A stretch of DNA of 8,929 nt, taken from positions 1 to 8,929 of the forward strand of contig JAFKKQ010000090.1 of NCBI GenBank assembly GCA_017304505.1, read 5' to 3'. The translations under genes and the position numbers were made by a program. This DNA is from Hyphomicrobiales bacterium. GTDB lineage: Bacteria > Pseudomonadota > Alphaproteobacteria > Rhizobiales > Xanthobacteraceae. This document shows, in pieces, positions 6,380 through 8,929 of the stretch; the stretch's first letter is position 1, and each line of letters opens with the position of its first letter. The notes under the pieces were generated by a model. It made no database searches, was not told the DNA's origin, and saw only the letters and a program-made list of their open reading frames with translations.

Positions 6380-7426
6380 TTGAACAACGAGCGCATTCTC
6401 ATCGCAGGCGCGGGCCCGGTCGGGCTCGTGGCTGCGGCCCATCTGGCACACGGCGGCGTGCCGGTGACGGTGTTCGAGCAAGGGTCGGGGCTCAGCGAGG
6501 AATCGCGCGCCTCGACCTTCCATCCACCGACGCTCGACATGCTGGACGCGCTCGGCGCCGCCGAGCCCCTGCTGGCGCAGGGGCTCAAGGCACCCGCGTT
6601 CCAGTATCGCTCGAAGAAGCATGGCCTGCTGGCGGAGTTCGATTTCAGCGCCATTGCCGACGCCACGCAGCACCCTTACCGCGTGCAGTGCGAGCAATCC
6701 AAGCTGACGCGCATCCTGTACGATCGGATGCGTGGACATCCCAATTTCGATCTGCAATTCGACAGTGCCGTTGCCGGTGTGGAGCAGACCGCATCCGGCG
6801 TCGCGGTCACGGTCGAGCGCAACGGCCACACCGAGCGCCACGCCGGCCGCTACCTGATCGGCGCCGATGGCGCGAGCAGCACCGTGCGACGCTCGCTCGG
6901 CATCGAGTTCGAAGGCTTCACCTGGCCCGACCGGCTGCTGGTGGTGTCGACGCCGTTCGACTTCCACAGCGTTATTCCAGGGCTCACCGCGGTGAACTAT
7001 GTCGCCGACCCGGAGCGCTGGTACTTCCTGCTGCAAATCCCCGGCTTGTGGCGCGTGATGTTCCTGGTCAACGAGGATGCCAGCGACGAGCGCATCCAGA
7101 CCCGCGAATTCGCGCAGTCGCTGATGGCCGGCGTCGTGCCCGGCATCTCGAATTACGACATCGACCACATCACACTCTACAAGGTGCATCAGCGCGTGGC
7201 GAAGACATTCAAGCTCGGCCGCGCGTTCCTCGCAGGCGACGCCGCACACATCAACAATCCGCTTGGCGGCATGGGCATGAACGGCGGCATCCACGACGCC
7301 GTCAATCTCGCCTCGCGGCTGGTCTCGGTGTGGCGTGGCGACGCCCCCGAAAGCGAGCTTGACCGCTTCGACAAGCAGCGGCGGCTGGTGACGCTCGAGT
7401 ACATCCAGAAGTCCACGATTACCTGA
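6380..7426 (+). CDS. FAD-dependent (group A) aromatic hydroxylase-like monooxygenase, C-terminally truncated
   Basis: The reading frame encodes 348 residues with all three flavin motifs of the FAD_binding_3/p-hydroxybenzoate hydroxylase family. These are ILIAGAGPVGL (6-16, GxGxxG) with Glu33 at the end of the second strand, YLIGADGASSTVRR (158-171, the DG motif), and RAFLAGDAAHINNPLGGMGMN (281-301, the GD motif). Such enzymes use NAD(P)H and O2 to hydroxylate phenolic or related aromatic acids. The start is a TTG 8 bases after the receptor stop; no better start fits before the GxGxxG motif, and the ribosome binding site is weak. The frame ends early, just after EYIQKSTIT, whereas relatives I recall continue for about 45-50 residues (total near 395). 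The expected last residues appear in another frame just downstream (7420-7476), so a frameshifting deletion seems to have removed part of the C-terminal helix. The FAD domain is intact; activity is uncertain. Confidence 0.85.
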   Translation: MNNERILIAGAGPVGLVAAAHLAHGGVPVTVFEQGSGLSEESRASTFHPPTLDMLDALGAAEPLLAQGLKAPAFQYRSKKHGLLAEFDFSAIADATQHPYRVQCEQSKLTRILYDRMRGHPNFDLQFDSAVAGVEQTASGVAVTVERNGHTERHAGRYLIGADGASSTVRRSLGIEFEGFTWPDRLLVVSTPFDFHSVIPGLTAVNYVADPERWYFLLQIPGLWRVMFLVNEDASDERIQTREFAQSLMAGVVPGISNYDIDHITLYKVHQRVAKTFKLGRAFLAGDAAHINNPLGGMGMNGGIHDAVNLASRLVSVWRGDAPESELDRFDKQRRLVTLEYIQKSTIT

Positions 7427-7476
7427 TGCGGGTGTCGATGATCGCAAGCCTCGCCCGCGCCGAGGAGCTGGGGTAG
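7420..7476 (+). pseudogene. Detached C-terminal tail of the flavin monooxygenase
   Basis: In a frame different from the monooxygenase, bases 7420-7476 read YLMRVSMIASL, then ARAEELG and a TAG stop. This resembles the conserved end of FAD_binding_3 monooxygenases of this type (RA.LLR.SMI.SLR.A as I recall it). It overlaps the premature TGA at 7424-7426, which placed the shift within a few bases of 7420. About 30 residues expected between STIT and this tail are absent, which suggests a deletion of a length not divisible by three rather than a single-base error. Confidence 0.6.
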
Positions 7477-7549
7477 CCGGACTGCTGAGCCCCTGCCCTG
7501 CAGGGGGCGAAAAGCGCGCGCTTGTGCGGACTGGCAAGCCGTCGCTCGC

Positions 7550-7578
7550 TTGTCCGCCCACCGCTGCTGCGCTACGCT
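7550..7578 (+). promoter_or_regulatory. Candidate promoter for the Rieske oxygenase gene
   Basis: TTGTCC (7550-7555) and TACGCT (7573-7578) are spaced by 17 bases and match the sigma-70 consensus at 4 of 6 and about 3 of 6 positions. Transcription would then begin near 7585, which is the A of the start codon, giving a leaderless or nearly leaderless mRNA. This would fit the absence of any Shine-Dalgarno sequence before that ATG. The match is moderate and could be chance. Confidence 0.3.
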
Positions 7579-7584
7579 TGCGGC

Positions 7585-8922
7585 ATGGCTCAGGATTTCT
7601 CACGCTTCTTCAAACCCGGCCGCGTGCATCGGCAGATCTACACCGATCCTGCCATCTTCGAAGTGGAGATGCGGCACATCTTCGGCGCCGCCTGGGTCTA
7701 TGTCGGGCACGAAAGCCAGGTCAAAAACCCCGGCGACTATTTCGCGACGTATCTCGGACGCAAGCCGGTCGTGATGGTACGCGACGCCGCCGGCAAGCTG
7801 CACGTCATCCACAATCAGTGCGCCCATCGCGGTGCGATGGTGGTGGCGACCGACAAGGGCTCGGCGGATGAGTTCACCTGCTGCTATCACGGCTGGACGT
7901 ATCATCTGGACGGCCGCCTGAAAGCGGTTCCGCTCAACCACGGCTATCCCGGCGATTTCAATCTGAACAATCCCGCGGTCGCGATGACCGCCGTGCCGCG
8001 CGTCAGAAGCTATCGCGGCTTCGTGTTCGCGAGCGAAGCGGCAGACGGCCCGAGCCTCGAGGAATCGCTCGGCCACATGGCCACGTCGCTCGACGACATG
8101 GTCGACCGCGCGCCGGACGGCGAGATTGAGGCAGCCGGCGGTGTGTTCCGGCACGCTTACGACGCCAACTGGAAAATCTACTTTGAGAACCTGTGCGACG
8201 CCGCACATCCGCTGTTCACCCATCGCTCCTCGATCGAAGCGGCGCAGCAGCAATCGGACGCCGTGCATTCCGACGGCTTCGGCGAGATCGCGATCCGCCA
8301 GATGCGCCAGAACGGCGCGCCCTACAGCTTCTGGGAGTCGCAGGTCGGCATCTGGACCTATCCCAACGGGCACTCCTACCTCGGCGACTACCACGACGAT
8401 TCCAAGCTCGTCGCCGCGATGAAGGACCCGGTATTCCGCGAATATATCGCCGCACTGGAGAAGAAGAAGGGCAAGGCCGAGACGAAGCGCATCCTCGAGG
8501 TGCGGCGCTGGAACTCCAACATCTACCCGAACGTCTCGCTGATGAGCCAGTTCCAGCAGCTTCGCGTCGTGCAGCCCATTTCGGTGAACCGCACCGTGGT
8601 GCACACCTATAACTTCCGCCTCAAGGGCGCGCCCGAGCAGATGTTCCGCAACACCATCGCATTCGCCAACATCGTCAACGGCACCGGCTCGCTGGTGCTC
8701 ACCGACGATCTTGAAATCTACAATCGCATCGACCTCGGCCTGTCCAGCGAAGGCACGGAATGGCTGCAGATCGGTCGCGGCTATCAGAGCGACCAGCCTG
8801 ACCGCTACGACGGCCGGCGCGGCGTCAACTCCACCAGCGAAGTCTATATCCGCAACATGCTCGAAGCGTGGCTGTGCTACATGAACGGCAACCATCCCGA
8901 GCCGGCGCGCGCGGCATCATAA
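7585..8922 (+). CDS. Rieske non-heme iron ring-hydroxylating oxygenase, alpha (catalytic) subunit
   Basis: The product is 445 residues, typical of large subunits of aromatic ring-hydroxylating oxygenases, which add O2-derived hydroxyls to aromatic rings using electrons from a separate reductase or ferredoxin. The Rieske [2Fe-2S] site is complete: Cys79-A-His81, then 17 residues, then Cys99-x2-His102 (CAHRG ... TCCYHGW). The catalytic iron site is FENLCDAAHPLFTH, with Asp205 as the bridging residue and His208 and His213 as ligands. The third ligand is probably Asp375 in LTDDLEIYNRI. The N-terminus (MAQDFSRFFKPGRVHRQIYTDPAIFEVEM) begins as relatives do, so I chose the ATG at 7585 over upstream in-frame starts back to 7522. 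There is no Shine-Dalgarno sequence. It resembles benzoate/anthranilate/terephthalate-type alpha subunits in general layout, but the substrate cannot be assigned. It ends 7 bases before the window edge, so any small subunit or reductase would lie beyond. Confidence 0.93.
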   Translation: MAQDFSRFFKPGRVHRQIYTDPAIFEVEMRHIFGAAWVYVGHESQVKNPGDYFATYLGRKPVVMVRDAAGKLHVIHNQCAHRGAMVVATDKGSADEFTCCYHGWTYHLDGRLKAVPLNHGYPGDFNLNNPAVAMTAVPRVRSYRGFVFASEAADGPSLEESLGHMATSLDDMVDRAPDGEIEAAGGVFRHAYDANWKIYFENLCDAAHPLFTHRSSIEAAQQQSDAVHSDGFGEIAIRQMRQNGAPYSFWESQVGIWTYPNGHSYLGDYHDDSKLVAAMKDPVFREYIAALEKKKGKAETKRILEVRRWNSNIYPNVSLMSQFQQLRVVQPISVNRTVVHTYNFRLKGAPEQMFRNTIAFANIVNGTGSLVLTDDLEIYNRIDLGLSSEGTEWLQIGRGYQSDQPDRYDGRRGVNSTSEVYIRNMLEAWLCYMNGNHPEPARAAS

Positions 8923-8929
8923 CGACAAG

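Noticed and set aside
7489..7523. Hairpin CCCCTG-5-CAGGGG (7490-7506) and palindrome AAGCGCGCGCTT (7512-7523) after the monooxygenase, considered as a terminator
   Set aside because: There is no T-run after either structure, so an intrinsic terminator is not supported; GC-rich palindromes of this size are common in such genomes.
6290..7603. A 437-codon open frame on the minus strand opposite the monooxygenase
   Set aside because: The plus strand carries all FAD motifs over the same bases; the antisense frame has no recognisable domain.
7600..8895. A 431-codon open frame on the minus strand opposite the Rieske gene
   Set aside because: It is an antisense shadow; the Rieske and iron ligands are all on the plus strand.
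1..8929. tRNA, rRNA, CRISPR arrays, transposase genes
   Set aside because: None seen: no regularly spaced repeats, no recognisable tRNA or rRNA segments, and no transposase or integrase motifs in any frame. The only mobile-element hint is the inverted repeat pair at 5045-5325.

Overview
The window is GC-rich (roughly 60-65% by eye). Its codon use, its Bug/TctC-type receptors and an intergenic palindrome of the kind scattered through Bradyrhizobium-like genomes point to an alphaproteobacterium of the order Hyphomicrobiales (Bradyrhizobium/Xanthobacteraceae-like). This placement is inferred from sequence style, not from a marker gene.

Layout: (i) 1-492, the C-terminal end of a polysaccharide deacetylase (NodB-like) running in from the left, unrelated to the rest. 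(ii) 514-1950, minus strand, a UbiD-family prenylated-FMN decarboxylase that converges on the deacetylase. (iii) A short divergent control region (1951-2042), then on the plus strand an aryl/acyl-CoA ligase resembling 4-chlorobenzoate/benzoate-CoA ligases (2043-3599). (iv) 3614-3815, a decayed enoyl-CoA hydratase of which a C-terminal remnant is clearly readable. (v) 3851-4837, a Bug/TctC periplasmic binding protein followed by a strong intrinsic terminator. (vi) A roughly 480-base gene-free interval with several inverted repeats. (vii) 5385-6371, a second Bug/TctC receptor, the same length as the first and about 81% identical by hand count. (viii) 6380-7426, a group A FAD monooxygenase whose C-terminus appears lost by a frameshifting deletion; its detached tail is readable in another frame up to 7476. 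(ix) 7585-8922, an intact Rieske-type ring-hydroxylating oxygenase alpha subunit.

Together this reads as an accessory locus for uptake and breakdown of an aromatic (di)carboxylic acid. Bug receptors would capture the acid, the ligase would activate it to a CoA thioester, the UbiD enzyme would remove a carboxyl group, and the flavin monooxygenase and Rieske oxygenase would hydroxylate the ring. The substrate cannot be read from the sequence. No regulator, no TctA/TctB membrane partners, no UbiX flavin prenyltransferase and no oxygenase electron-transfer partner lie in the window. Two genes (the hydratase and, in part, the monooxygenase) show decay, so the locus may be partly eroded or repurposed. 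The most unusual non-coding signal is the 5045-5325 interval, where two copies of GAAAGTCC could compete for one GGACTTTC upstream of the second receptor.
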